Under the pieces are notes generated by a model. The model was not told the DNA's origin. It did no database searches and was given only the letters and a program-made list of their open reading frames with translations. Of a stretch of DNA of 40,523 nt, positions 18,244 through 27,575 are shown one piece after another; within the stretch, counting starts at the first letter, position 1, and every line of letters begins with the position of its first letter. The stretch is from Polysphondylium violaceum (lineage: Eukaryota; Evosea; Eumycetozoa; Dictyosteliales; Dictyosteliaceae), in contig AJWJ01000182.1 in the NCBI GenBank assembly GCA_000277445.1, positions 1-40,523 of the forward strand, in the 5' to 3' direction. The position numbers and the translations under genes are program-made.

Positions 18244-19325
18244 ATGGCAGCAGTTACTATAGATAATTGCTTTAAAATGAGTGTGACCTATGATATACTT
18301 CATTACACAACTCATAGTTTGTTTTATGCCGGTGTATATTATCTTGTAAAACCGACCGAGAGTGAAGTGAAAAGAGAAAAAGAACAAGAGGAAACATTAA
18401 AGAAACTCGAGGCCAAGAAAGCCCAATATAAATTAACTGTGTTTGAATATCTTTTAGCCTTTTTACTGGCCTCTGTTTTATTGATCAATATAGGTGTTAG
18501 ATTAGCAAAAAGTAATTAATACTCTGTTTATTAGTATATGCGCACAACACACATATATACTAATACTCTCACTCATTCAGATGTTCCACATTGGTTATTC
18601 CAGCCATGTCATGTATTAACTGCTCTTTTCATCTATGTTATTTTGAATCCCAAGAGCAATGCCAAAGGATTTTATTTATTTTTCTACAGTCTTTGGATGC
18701 CGTAAGTATATGCATTACAGTAGTAGAAATAGTGTGTATAAATATTAATTGTGATGTGTATAGATTCTATGGATTGGCAGCAGCCCCACATCCCTCATGG
18801 TTCTTGTGGTGGTTTGAGGAACCTGTATTTTATATCCACCACTATGCCATCGTGTTTCTTCCATACTATTATTTATTTTTAAATCACAGATTCCATCCAC
18901 ACTTTACCGTTGGCAATCACAGCACTTTTAGTAGGAAATCAGGTGAGCATGTCATTGACAGACTCAGTGTGTTTAGCGGTCGTCTTCGTCACTACTTGTC
19001 GGTTCAGTGCGTGGCCCTATTGTATCATTCTGGATTCCTTGGATTTTTAGGATTGTTGCTCAACGAAGATTTCGACTCAATGAGATGCAGATTCGCCGGT
19101 GGTGAAATGTTTGGTATTTGGTGGCGAGAGGCATTGATTTTAGCCGGTGTCTGGATTGTCGGTTTCGCTCTCTCTCTATTGCCCGAGATCATTGCCCATC
19201 TCATCTATCATCGTCCATCAAAAAATGTAAATACCAAAACAACCAACACCCTTAAAAGCGAACAGGACGAGCCCACTGAATCTAACAAATCAAATATCAA
19301 TATAAATAAATCTAAATTGGCCTAA
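18244..19325 (+). CDS. tmem164: TMEM164-family multipass membrane protein
   Basis: Three exons: 18244-18511, 18581-18701 and 18764-19325, with introns of 69 and 62 nt (GTAATT...TTCAG and GTAAGT...TATAG). Phases agree and give 316 residues. Exon 2 encodes 'VPHWLFQPCHVLTALFIYV', the signature of this family, with Cys99-His100; exon 3 begins 'FYGLAAAPHPSWFLWWFEEP' and continues with an 'HHYAIVFLPYYYLF' membrane segment, 'SVQCVALLYHSGFLGFLGLL' and a last segment near 'ALILAGVWIVGFALSLLP'. Several hydrophobic segments and a charged tail indicate an ER or endomembrane protein. In mammals TMEM164 is reported as an acyltransferase for ether phospholipids; whether this distant homologue does the same is inference. 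Exon 1 alone would give a false 91-residue protein ending right after the donor. The stretch around 18940-19000 is the least certain reading. Confidence 0.8.
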
Positions 19326-19522
19326 CCAATCAGACCAATATAATATATAGTAGTGGTGAGTGCCTTTGCGCAAAAAATTAAAAAATGCAAAATCCCATTT
19401 TTTTCAAATAATTTTTCAAAATAAAAAAAAAAAAAAAAAAAAATCCAGTGGTGATCAAATTTAATCAGTGAGGCTTTATGCTTAGAAATAGACACACAGA
19501 CAGAGCAAAGTAGACAGACAAC
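19326..19522. promoter_or_regulatory. Promoter region of the EF-hand gene
   Basis: It contains TTTGCGCAAA at about 19367, a 24-base A run near 19420-19442 and GGTGATCAAAT at about 19451. A similar set (TGCGCCT, A run, AGGCGCAGGGTTGATCAAAT) precedes spc97 at 23411-23510. Confidence 0.35.
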
Positions 19523-20013
19523 ATGGATTTGTTAACAGACGAACAAAAGAATGAATTTCAAACTTGTTTTCAACAATTTGATAAAGATTTAGATGGTAGA
19601 TTGAATCCAAAAGAATCTGTTATGGCCTTAAAATCATTGGGTGTCAATTTACCTGAAAGTGAGGTATCAGCTGGCACTGATTTCAATTCGTTCTTGCAAG
19701 TTGTAGTTAGAAAATTACAAATCACTGATCCTGCAGGTAATGTATCATAGATGTGCGCACACTATCATCACAACATCCTATATTAATCACAGCATACAAT
19801 GTTACAGATGAATTACAAAGAGCATTCAATTGTTTTGATTTAGAAGGTACAGGTTTTGTTGCAGTTCAGTATATTAGACAAGTTCTCACCTCTATGGGCG
19901 ATATTTTAAATGGTCAAGAGATTGATCAATTCATTAGAGATTGCGACACTGATAACGATGGTTATATTTCTTCAGCTGAAGCTACAAAAATCATTCTCTC
20001 AAAGTTATCATAA
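19523..20013 (+). CDS. EF-hand protein, calmodulin/myosin light chain type
   Basis: Exon 1 is 19523-19736 and exon 2 is 19808-20013, with a 71-nt intron (GTAATG...TTACAG); 139 residues. The first EF loop, DKDLDGRLNPKE (20-31), and the last, DTDNDGYISSAE (118-129), are canonical calcium loops. The third, 'DLEGTGFVAVQY', lacks some ligands. The second is shortened to 'SAGTDFNSFLQ' with no loop, as in myosin essential light chains ('AGEFDLAQF'-like). The protein is ten residues shorter than calmodulin for that reason. It could be a light chain of an unconventional myosin or a calmodulin-like sensor; I cannot decide. Start 'MDLLTDEQKNEF' aligns with the calmodulin N-terminus and has an AACATG context. 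Without the splice, the first exon runs to a stop 13 bases past the donor. Confidence 0.8.
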
Positions 20014-20239
20014 ATTATAAAATACACATAGTCGGCGAACAACAACAACAAATACAATCCCACACCTATTTATTATTATTATAATTGGAGTCCCAACCAA
20101 TTACTCCACCTACACACACCAATGTTGTAATTATATTTAAACACACTAACACAACCAAAAAACATAAATCAATATCAATAAATAAAAAGAACAAGTATAA
20201 ATTCTTTTTCTTTATACTAAATTTCTTCTTTATGCCTTT

Positions 20240-20458
20240 TTCTTTGAAGCCGGCAATGGACTCTTGCGCACCCACAATACAAGTCTTGGTCAAACCTATT
20301 ATATTGCCGTGGATATGAACGAGGGCGAGATCATCGAGCCTGCCAATCTACCAAGTACTTGGGCAAAGTTTGAGTTTTCAAAACACCCTGACACCCTATT
20401 TGTAACCTTTGATAAGGGTCAGACATTTGTATTTGAAAAACCTAAACATAGACAGTAA
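20240..20458 (+). pseudogene. Orphan 3' end of an unknown gene
   Basis: An open frame with no plausible start ends at TAA 20456-20458. It reads 'FFFEAGNGLLRTHNTSLG', then 'YYIAVDMNEGEIIEPANL', 'STWAKFEF' and 'DTLFVTFDKGQTFVFEKP'. G+C-rich codon choice and the regular text show that it came from a conserved gene, but I recognise no family. Upstream (20100-20235) is AT-rich with no promoter or exon I trust. A decayed copy of its last 30 codons is at 4391-4470. It could be the last exon of a gene whose remainder lies elsewhere. Confidence 0.45.
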
Positions 20459-20868
20459 AAAAAATATATAGTGTACCCTTGATGTATTTTTAATAGTAAC
20501 AATGATTGGTCTATCAAAAAGATTATTTATCTCCTGTTGATCCCCTTTAAAAGGATGGTGATTCCAAAAGTCTAGGTACTTTTATATCTAATCCTATTTC
20601 GGGCAATAACTTTTCAATTTAGTTTTTTCCTTTTTAAACAACACAAAATAAAAAAACACATGTTTTGCACAAATTTTGATTTTTGTATCTCAAATGTAGA
20701 TTTTCAATTGATTTATTTCTTTTACACAATACTATTATCAAAAATAAAAGAATTGTGAACAAAACATTTTTATTCTATTATTACCTGTCCCCCACTAAAC
20801 ATTTGTCTATCACAATTATAGATTTGGTTTTTTAAATTCTTTACATTTGTTTTCAGATTTTTATTTAA
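20459..20868. repeat. Duplicated spacer upstream of the two-module gene
   Basis: This spacer is repeated, decayed, at 4480-4720. Its part from about 20600 to 20740 (CGGGCAATAACTTTTCAATTT through CAAATGTAGATTTTCAATTGATTT) is repeated at 21941-22080 before the second family gene. It therefore marks the 5' border of the duplicated unit and probably holds the promoter. Confidence 0.6.
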
Positions 20869-21570
20869 ATGGGATTAAAAAAAATGAAACGATGCCTCTG
20901 TTTTTTCTTTAAACCAAAAAAAATGTCTGATATAATTCCAATGAATAAATTAGAACCAACAAATAATAATAACTCACCTTCACCATCCATCCCATCAAAC
21001 AATTCAACAATTCCTTCATCTTCAGATACTAATATCACACCAAAAAATTCAACAAATCAATCAAATAGTACTGAAATTACTATTCCACATAGTAATATCA
21101 ATACTTCTCATAATAATAATAATAATAATAAAAACAATTCTAGAAACTTCATCTATAACAATGTATCTTACTTTATAGACACATCAAACTGTAGGAGTTT
21201 GGCTGAATTGGCCGGTAGAGTGAGAAAAACATTTAATTTTAGTTCTTTAGATGCAAAATTTAATTTTTATGCAGAAAACCCAACTCCATCTACCAAAGTT
21301 TTGGATGATTTAAGATATTTACCAGAAACAGGTGATATTTATATTTCCCTTGGATTTATAAGGGTTTATATTAATGATAGTGATACGAAGCCAATTAAAA
21401 TCTATCAAGTTGGAGGTATAGACTTTCAAAGATTAAAAGATGATTTAAAATGTTATGATATTTATATTAAAAACACAAAAATAGTTCCTAGTAACCCACT
21501 TCAACATGGTGATTATACCATTTCGAAAAATGTAAGTAATACTATCTATTCTTTATTAAAGTCTTTATAA
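20869..21570 (+). CDS. Two-module protein of an unrecognised family, copy A
   Basis: A 233-residue protein of unknown function. Residues 1-18 (MGLKKMKRCLCFFFKPKK) are basic with two cysteines near a Gly2, reminiscent of an acylated membrane anchor, though residue 6 is Lys rather than the usual Ser/Thr. Translation may instead begin at 20923 (AAAAAATG, MSDII...). Residues 25-95 are an Asn/Ser/Thr/Pro-rich linker. Two similar modules follow. Module 1 runs 'VSYFID', helix 'SLAELAGRVRKTF', 'AKFNFYAEN' and 'LPETGDIYIS'. Module 2 runs 'FIRVYIND', 'PIKIYQVG', helix 'DFQRLKDDL', 'DIYIKN' and 'LQHGDYTIS'. The strand-helix-strand order and the G-D-x-Y-x-S ends suggest two ubiquitin-like or PB1-like folds; this is inference. 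Copy B lies 520 bases downstream, with a truncated relative at 1468. No intron. Confidence 0.65.
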   Translation: MGLKKMKRCLCFFFKPKKMSDIIPMNKLEPTNNNNSPSPSIPSNNSTIPSSSDTNITPKNSTNQSNSTEITIPHSNINTSHNNNNNNKNNSRNFIYNNVSYFIDTSNCRSLAELAGRVRKTFNFSSLDAKFNFYAENPTPSTKVLDDLRYLPETGDIYISLGFIRVYINDSDTKPIKIYQVGGIDFQRLKDDLKCYDIYIKNTKIVPSNPLQHGDYTISKNVSNTIYSLLKSL

Positions 21571-22091
21571 TTAATCATTTTTTTTTTATTATTTAGTTTT
21601 TTTCTTTCTTGAGATAAAACTGTGGCTTTGGCAGTTAATAAAAGCTATGATCCCATACTTTGGTTTCTTCATTGCTTTGCCTCAGTCACTTGAATTTTTA
21701 TCATAAATAAATAAAAAGAATATTGTTTTATTTTCCTATCTATTTACCAACTTAGTTTTCTTTCCTTTAATTCACTTTTTTCCTTTCTTCTCTTGTTTTC
21801 TTTCTATATTTTCTCTCTCTTTTTCTTTCTCTGTCTCATTTTTCTTTCTCACTTATTTGATTATATAGGTGAGATGTATAGTGATGAATCTAAAAACACG
21901 AATAGGGACATTTGGGGTAAAATGGTGACTTTTCGAACACATCGGGCAATAACTTTTCAATTTAGTTTTTTTTCCTTTTTAATCAATACTAAAAAAAAAA
22001 AAAAATAAAATACAGGTTTTGCACAAAATCTGATTTATGTATCTCAAATGTAGATTTTCAATTGATTTTTTTCATTTACACAATAATTCCA
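21571..22091. repeat. Spacer between copies A and B, built of duplicated pieces
   Basis: 21610-21680 repeats the 3' flank seen after the other copies. In both A and B it contains a short ORF starting 'M I (P/S) YFGFFIAL' and ending TAA (21648-21707; 22804-22869). 21845-21945 resembles 1960-2035 and reads 'EMYSDESKN' ... 'DIWGKMVTFRT' in one frame; the copy near 1468 differs here by exactly 21 bases, a codon multiple. 21941-22090 repeats the spacer upstream of copy A. No complete gene is seen. Confidence 0.5.
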
Positions 22092-22733
22092 ATGAATAAA
22101 TTAGAACCAACAAATAATAATAACTCACCCAATAGTCAATCTCTTAATTCACCATCCATCCCATTTAGCAATTTAACAATTCCTTCATCTTCAGATACTA
22201 ATATCACACCAAAAAATTCAACAAATCGATCAAATAGTACTGAAATTACTATTCCATATAGTAATATCGATACTTCTCATAATAATAAAAACAATTCTAG
22301 AAACTTCATCTATAACAATGTATCTTACTTTATAGACACATCAAACTGTAGGAGTTTGGCTGAATTGGCCGGTAGAGTAAGAAAAACATTTAATATTCGT
22401 TCTTTAGAGGATAAATTTTATTTTTATGCAGAAAACCCAACTCCATCAACCAAAGCTCTGGATAATTTATCAAATTTGCCAGAGACAGGTGATATATATA
22501 TTTCCCTTGGATTTATACGCCTTTATTTGAAAGATAAAGATACCAAGCCAATTCAAATATATCATGTTGGGGGGATAGACCTTAAAACAATAAAACAAGA
22601 TGTGAAATGTGATGGTATTTATATTAAAAATACTACAATAAAGCCACCTAATCCCCTTCCAGATGGTGATTACACCATTTCAAAAAATGTTAGTATTACT
22701 ATCTATTCTTTTTTAAGGTCTAAAAATTATTAA
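22092..22733 (+). CDS. Two-module protein of an unrecognised family, copy B
   Basis: This is a tandem paralogue of copy A, 213 residues from the ATG at 22092 (MNKLEPTNNNNSP). Copy A has the same text starting at its third possible Met, so the basic Cys leader is absent here. The linker is similar ('SDTNITPKNSTN', 'NNKNNSRNFIYNNVSYFIDT'), and module 1 is nearly identical. Module 2 has diverged more ('GFIRLYLKDKDTKPIQIYHV', 'LKTIKQDVKCDGIYIKN', 'PPNPLPDGDYTISKNVSI'), with mostly conservative changes and the GDYTIS end kept. That pattern suggests it stayed under selection after duplication. Flanks on both sides repeat those of copy A, so the duplication included promoter and 3' region. Confidence 0.65.
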   Translation: MNKLEPTNNNNSPNSQSLNSPSIPFSNLTIPSSSDTNITPKNSTNRSNSTEITIPYSNIDTSHNNKNNSRNFIYNNVSYFIDTSNCRSLAELAGRVRKTFNIRSLEDKFYFYAENPTPSTKALDNLSNLPETGDIYISLGFIRLYLKDKDTKPIQIYHVGGIDLKTIKQDVKCDGIYIKNTTIKPPNPLPDGDYTISKNVSITIYSFLRSKNY

Positions 22734-23530
22734 TTATTATTTTATTAATTAGTTTTTTTCTTTCTTTAGATAAAATTGTGGCTTTGGGAGTTAATTACAA
22801 AGGTATGATCTCATACTTTGGTTTCTTCATCGCTTTGACGTCAATCATCTTGAATTTTTTTTTATCATAAATAAATAGTTCAATATCATAAATTATCGTG
22901 CAAATAGTATTCGTTTGTTGTATTTCTTATAATAATAATATATTTTGTTTATTTTCCTATCTAACTCTCCTCTTCTTTTTTTCTTTCTCCACTACTATCT
23001 GATGATGACGATGCTACGATTTTTATTTTTCTATTATTTCTTTTTCAACTTTTACTATCACTACTATTACAATCACTTCACCTTGATCTTGACTTTTATA
23101 TAAATTATTTCGTTGTTGTTTTTATTATTGTATTGATACTCTGAAAAAACAGATAAAATTAATAGTTTCAATTAAATCAGATTTCCAAATCGATGTACCA
23201 AATTTTTATATATACGGTGATTTTAGGCTTTATGATCTCAGTATTGAACCTAGAGTGAGTATTTCAAACAATATGTTTGAATTAAAAAACACTGTTTAGA
23301 TTTTATTATATGGGACATTACTCTGTCTTGTCGAACATGGATGAATCCATTCTGAATATTCCTTTAAGGTTTAACCTTACAAGTGATGTTCATACAAACA
23401 AATAAAAAAATGCGCCTAAAATTTGAAAAATTTAAAATAAAAAAAAAAAAAAAAATAAAAAAAAAAACAAGTTAATTATCAAAAGTAAAGGCGCAGGGTT
23501 GATCAAATAGATTGGATTGATAGAATAGAT
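22734..23530. other. Spacer with a coding remnant; spc97 promoter at the right end
   Basis: 22740-22870 repeats the 3' flank of copy A. At 23153-23299 an AG acceptor precedes 48 open codons: 'IKLIVSIKSDFQIDVPNFYI', 'YGDFRLYDLSIEPR' and 'MFELKNTV' with a stop. This looks like a detached last exon of unknown family. 23411-23510 holds TGCGCCT, a long A run, and AGGCGCAGGGTTGATCAAAT, shared in part with the EF-hand gene promoter. Confidence 0.35.
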
Positions 23531-26500
23531 ATGATATCTAATATGAGGGGTAGCAATGATTTGACAAACACCACTACCACTGCTAGTGCTGGCAGTAGTA
23601 GCAATGATTTATTCTTGAAATACCAAAAAGAAAAAGAAGAGATTTATGCAACAGCAACAGAATCAACAACCAAAACAATCAAATACATTTAGCACAAAGA
23701 CTATAAATAACAATGTTACCGAATCTAGTACTGTAAAGAGAGATACAGGCAGTAGTAGCAGTGGTAGACCAACAACTACCACCACCACATCATCATCTAG
23801 GCCAAATCCAACATCGGCAACAACTACCACTTCATCTAGATCAAATACCATGAATCAAGCACCAATCAGACAAACAACAGGACCATCAACAACTACAGCA
23901 ACAATAACAACAGCACCTATAGGTACAAATGCAACTCCTACCAGAAGATCAACACCAATATCATCATCATCATCATCAAGTTCAACAGCCACATATAATA
24001 GCAATAGCAATAATACTACTACCACAAGAGTAAAAGTATCAAATAATACAACTAGTAGTTCATCAAACTCTATATCATATCCAGATTTAAAAAGAGAATC
24101 ATCACCACCCATCACAACAACGACAGGATACATTAAACCATTACCAACCACAACCACGACTACAACAACTACATCATCATCATCATCAAATATTCCTCAA
24201 CACCAGCATCAACAAAATAAAACTGAATCACCAAATATAACATCAGATAATGAGGATGAAAATGAGAATGATGACGTTAGTCTATCACCTAGAACATTAA
24301 AGAAACTACAAGATATGCAAAAGAAACATAGTAATTTAGATGATCCATTACCAAGTTACCTAAAACCACAAACCAATTCATCACCAATCATCTCTGACAA
24401 CAACAACATTCATCACAATAGTGGAGGCAATAGTAATAGTAAACAAACCGCCAAACTAAGCTCAATTCCACAATTTTCAAATTGGATCAAAGAAAGACCA
24501 TTCCTCAACAATGGTTATCTTTCAAATACATCACATAATTATATAAAACTAGAACAAAATGTTAAATCAAAGTTTGTTACATTACCTGTATGTTTATTAG
24601 ATATTGGAGAGATAGAGTGAAAACAAACTAACCAATAATTACAACAACAACAATAGGGTAAATATGAGAAATCTAAAATCAATCTAGCAGATCAAAGTAA
24701 TTTTGAACAAGAAAATCTATTGATGGAGGATTTGTTGTCGGCTATGATGGGTATAGAGGGCGAGGTGATTCATTTAATGACAGAGGCAGAGATTAACAGC
24801 AATAGTGAGGATATCGGTGGAAGAAAGTTGATTCATTTTAAAGTAGAGGGATACGTAGACACCAGTAACAGTTTGTTGATACAGAGAATGTTGCCCATAT
24901 GTTCGTACTACTCGTTTATCAATGATTTTGTCAATTCTAGATACAGGTATGAATGGGGTCTCATCAATCACTCCTTGTGCGCCTGCATCAATGTGTTGAT
25001 GAAAGAGTATTTGACGCTGATTACGCAGTTGGAGAATCAGCTCAGACTAAAAAGACTGACACTCCAGAGAATGTGGTTTTATCTACAGCCCACCTACGAC
25101 ACGCTCGAGTTGTTGTACAAGTTGTGTCTCGAGTCGAGCAAGCAAAACTACCATGGCACGCAGGTACTCAACCTGTTAATCAAGTTTAGTCAGGAGCACG
25201 CCATTGACAAAAAGAGTCAAGACTTGTTTCAGTATCTCCTCCAGCACAGCATTCAGCCGCTGCTCGAGATGCTCGAGTCGTGGATACACAAGGGCGTCAT
25301 TCGTGACCCGTTTAGCGAGTTTATGATTGAAGAAAACACCGATCTCAAGCGCGACAATATCAACAGAGACTTTAATGACATCTACTGGGACCAGAGATAC
25401 AGATTGCGAGCCGAGCAGGTGCCTGTGTTTATGGAGTGCGTGTCGAGCAAGATTCTCAACACGGGCAAATACCTCAACGTCATGCGAGAATGTACAGCCA
25501 GCATAGAGTTGAAAAAGTTTGACCCGATCCACTACAACGCCAACGAACTTGTCTACCTCGAGCGCATCGAAGAGGCCTACGACTATGCCAGCGGCATCTT
25601 GCTCGACCTGCTCATCAGGGAAAAGAACCTGATTCCCCGACTCAAGGCCATCAAGTACTACTTTTTGCTGTGCAAAGGAGATTTCTTTAGCCACTTTATG
25701 GACATCACCTACGACGAGCTAAAGAAGCGTCTGAGCGACATTAACATGGTCAAGATGAACTCACTGCTCCAGCTGTCTCTCCGTACCACCTCGATTTCAG
25801 AAGACGACACCTTTAAAGACGATCTTGAATGCGAGTTTATCCCATACAAGCTAAGCGACCAATTGCTCAACATTATCAACATCAACCAATACGACAACAA
25901 TCGTACCAGATCAGCCACCACAACTTCCAGCAGCAGTAGCAGTGGCGGCCAGACCAGCGACTCATCCACAAGCACAACCTTTAGTGGAAAATCGACAACC
26001 ACCAGCGTATCCATTACATCCAACTCTGTGCACGATTCATTGAAAACCAAGGAGTTGCTTGGCATAGAGTCACTGGCATTCAACTATCATGTCGGATGGC
26101 CCGTGTCGTTGATTATCAGTCGAAAATCTTTGATCAAGTATCAAATCATATTTAGACATTTATTCTTGTGCAAACACATTGAAAAGCTATTAAATGAAAC
26201 ATGGGTTGATCAACAACACTCGAGAAAGAAACAGTATAGCAATAGACCCGGTGTCACCACACTCTTGGCATTTTCCCATCTCCTCAGACACAGAATGATT
26301 CATTTCCTACAAAATCTAGAATACTATATGATGTTGGAAGTATTGGAACCAAATTGGGCCAAAATGATTGAGGCCATTAAGAAATCTAAAACTGTGGACG
26401 ATGTAATTGGAATTCATAATAATTTTTTGGAAACTTGTTTAACTGAATGTATGTTGACAGATACAAAATTAGTTAATGTATGTATATTATTTATTTGTTT

Positions 26501-27379
26501 ATATTTATTTTATTTATATTAATAATAATATTTATATTAATACTTACTTTTATATAGATTTTAATGAAATTCATGTCATTGTGTATTATATTTACAAATT
26601 TCACTAATCAAGTCACTCAAGAATCAAATACAATTGAACCTGATAAAGTAAAGAGAACAATTGAACTTTTTGAAATCAAGTTTCACACTATACTTAAATT
26701 ACTTTTGGATACATTGAAATCATTTTCAACTATAGAATCCAATCGTCATATGGTACATTTAATTCATCGTTTAGATTATAATAATTATTATTCAAATTAT
26801 TTTGAAAAGAATCCAAATTTATTTGAACCTCGTAATCAAAATAATAATCAAAACAATAATAATAGTAATGGACAACCTGACCAAAATTCAACTTTCTCTC
26901 CAGATTTAAATCAATCATTTGTATCAGGTTTAAATATTAATAATAATAGTAATCAGAATAATATTAGAAATTCAACAACTACAACAACGACAACAAATAC
27001 AGCAAAATCAAAAACACCAGTGAAAATATCACCACCATTAAACTCTTTTAAAAACGACTATTCAAATAATAATAGTAGTAGTAATCAATTTAGTAGTCGG
27101 AACTCGAGCGCAAATATAGCTCCAACTCAATCTGGAAATAGTGGTGCCATTAATAATAGTAACAATAGTAGTAATTCATTTGATGATATTAAAAAGAGAG
27201 CGGCAGAAATACTTCGACAACAAAACCAAACATCATCCAACAGCAGCACTCAAACAACAAATAATTTATCACCATCTTTTGCTAATTTACATATAAATAA
27301 TACAAATGGTGGTGATTTTAGTCAATCTGTTCAAGGCTTTCAACATAGATTAAAGAATTTAATTGGTAATAATAAATAA
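23531..27379 (+). CDS. spc97: Gamma-tubulin complex component GCP2 (Spc97)
   Basis: GCP2 binds gamma-tubulin in the small complex that nucleates microtubules at the centrosome. Confident exons: 23646-24587, 24657-26477 and 26558-27379, with introns of 69 and 80 nt (GTATGT...AATAG, GTATGT...ATATAG), all phase 0; 1194 residues from 23646. GCP2 blocks appear in order: '[11 protein letters not shown]', '[17 protein letters not shown]', '[14 protein letters not shown]', '[20 protein letters not shown]', '[18 protein letters not shown]', '[16 protein letters not shown]', '[14 protein letters not shown]', 'GDFFSHFMD', '[14 protein letters not shown]', '[13 protein letters not shown]', '[15 protein letters not shown]' and '[14 protein letters not shown]'. 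Exon 1 is Ser/Thr/Gln low complexity. Upstream, 23531-23640 reads [11 protein letters not shown]...'[16 protein letters not shown]' in another frame; it resembles the GCP2 N-terminal 'EDFLKKYDELK' block, so a one-base frame change near 23640 separates it from 'MQQQQNQQ'. The true start is therefore uncertain. Confidence 0.9.
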
Positions 27380-27575
27380 TGAGTTTTATTTAATCCACCA
27401 TAAAAGAATTCAATCTTATATCTCTTCTTTAATTTTTGGATTTATTTCGCCTAGGTGTTTAGAAAATCATATTTTTCTTTAAATGATTTTTTATCATCTG
27501 GATAGTCGTTTATTAATTGAACTTTATTACAAATTGAGTTTTTAATATTTACAAAGAATGCAAAACTCTTTTGCA
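27380..27575. terminator. Convergent 3' region of spc97 and the TraB gene
   Basis: It contains a perfect 9-bp hairpin with a 3-base loop, AATGCAAAA-CTC-TTTTGCATT (27557-27577), lying across the TraB stop region. A role in 3' end formation is possible but not shown. Confidence 0.3.
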
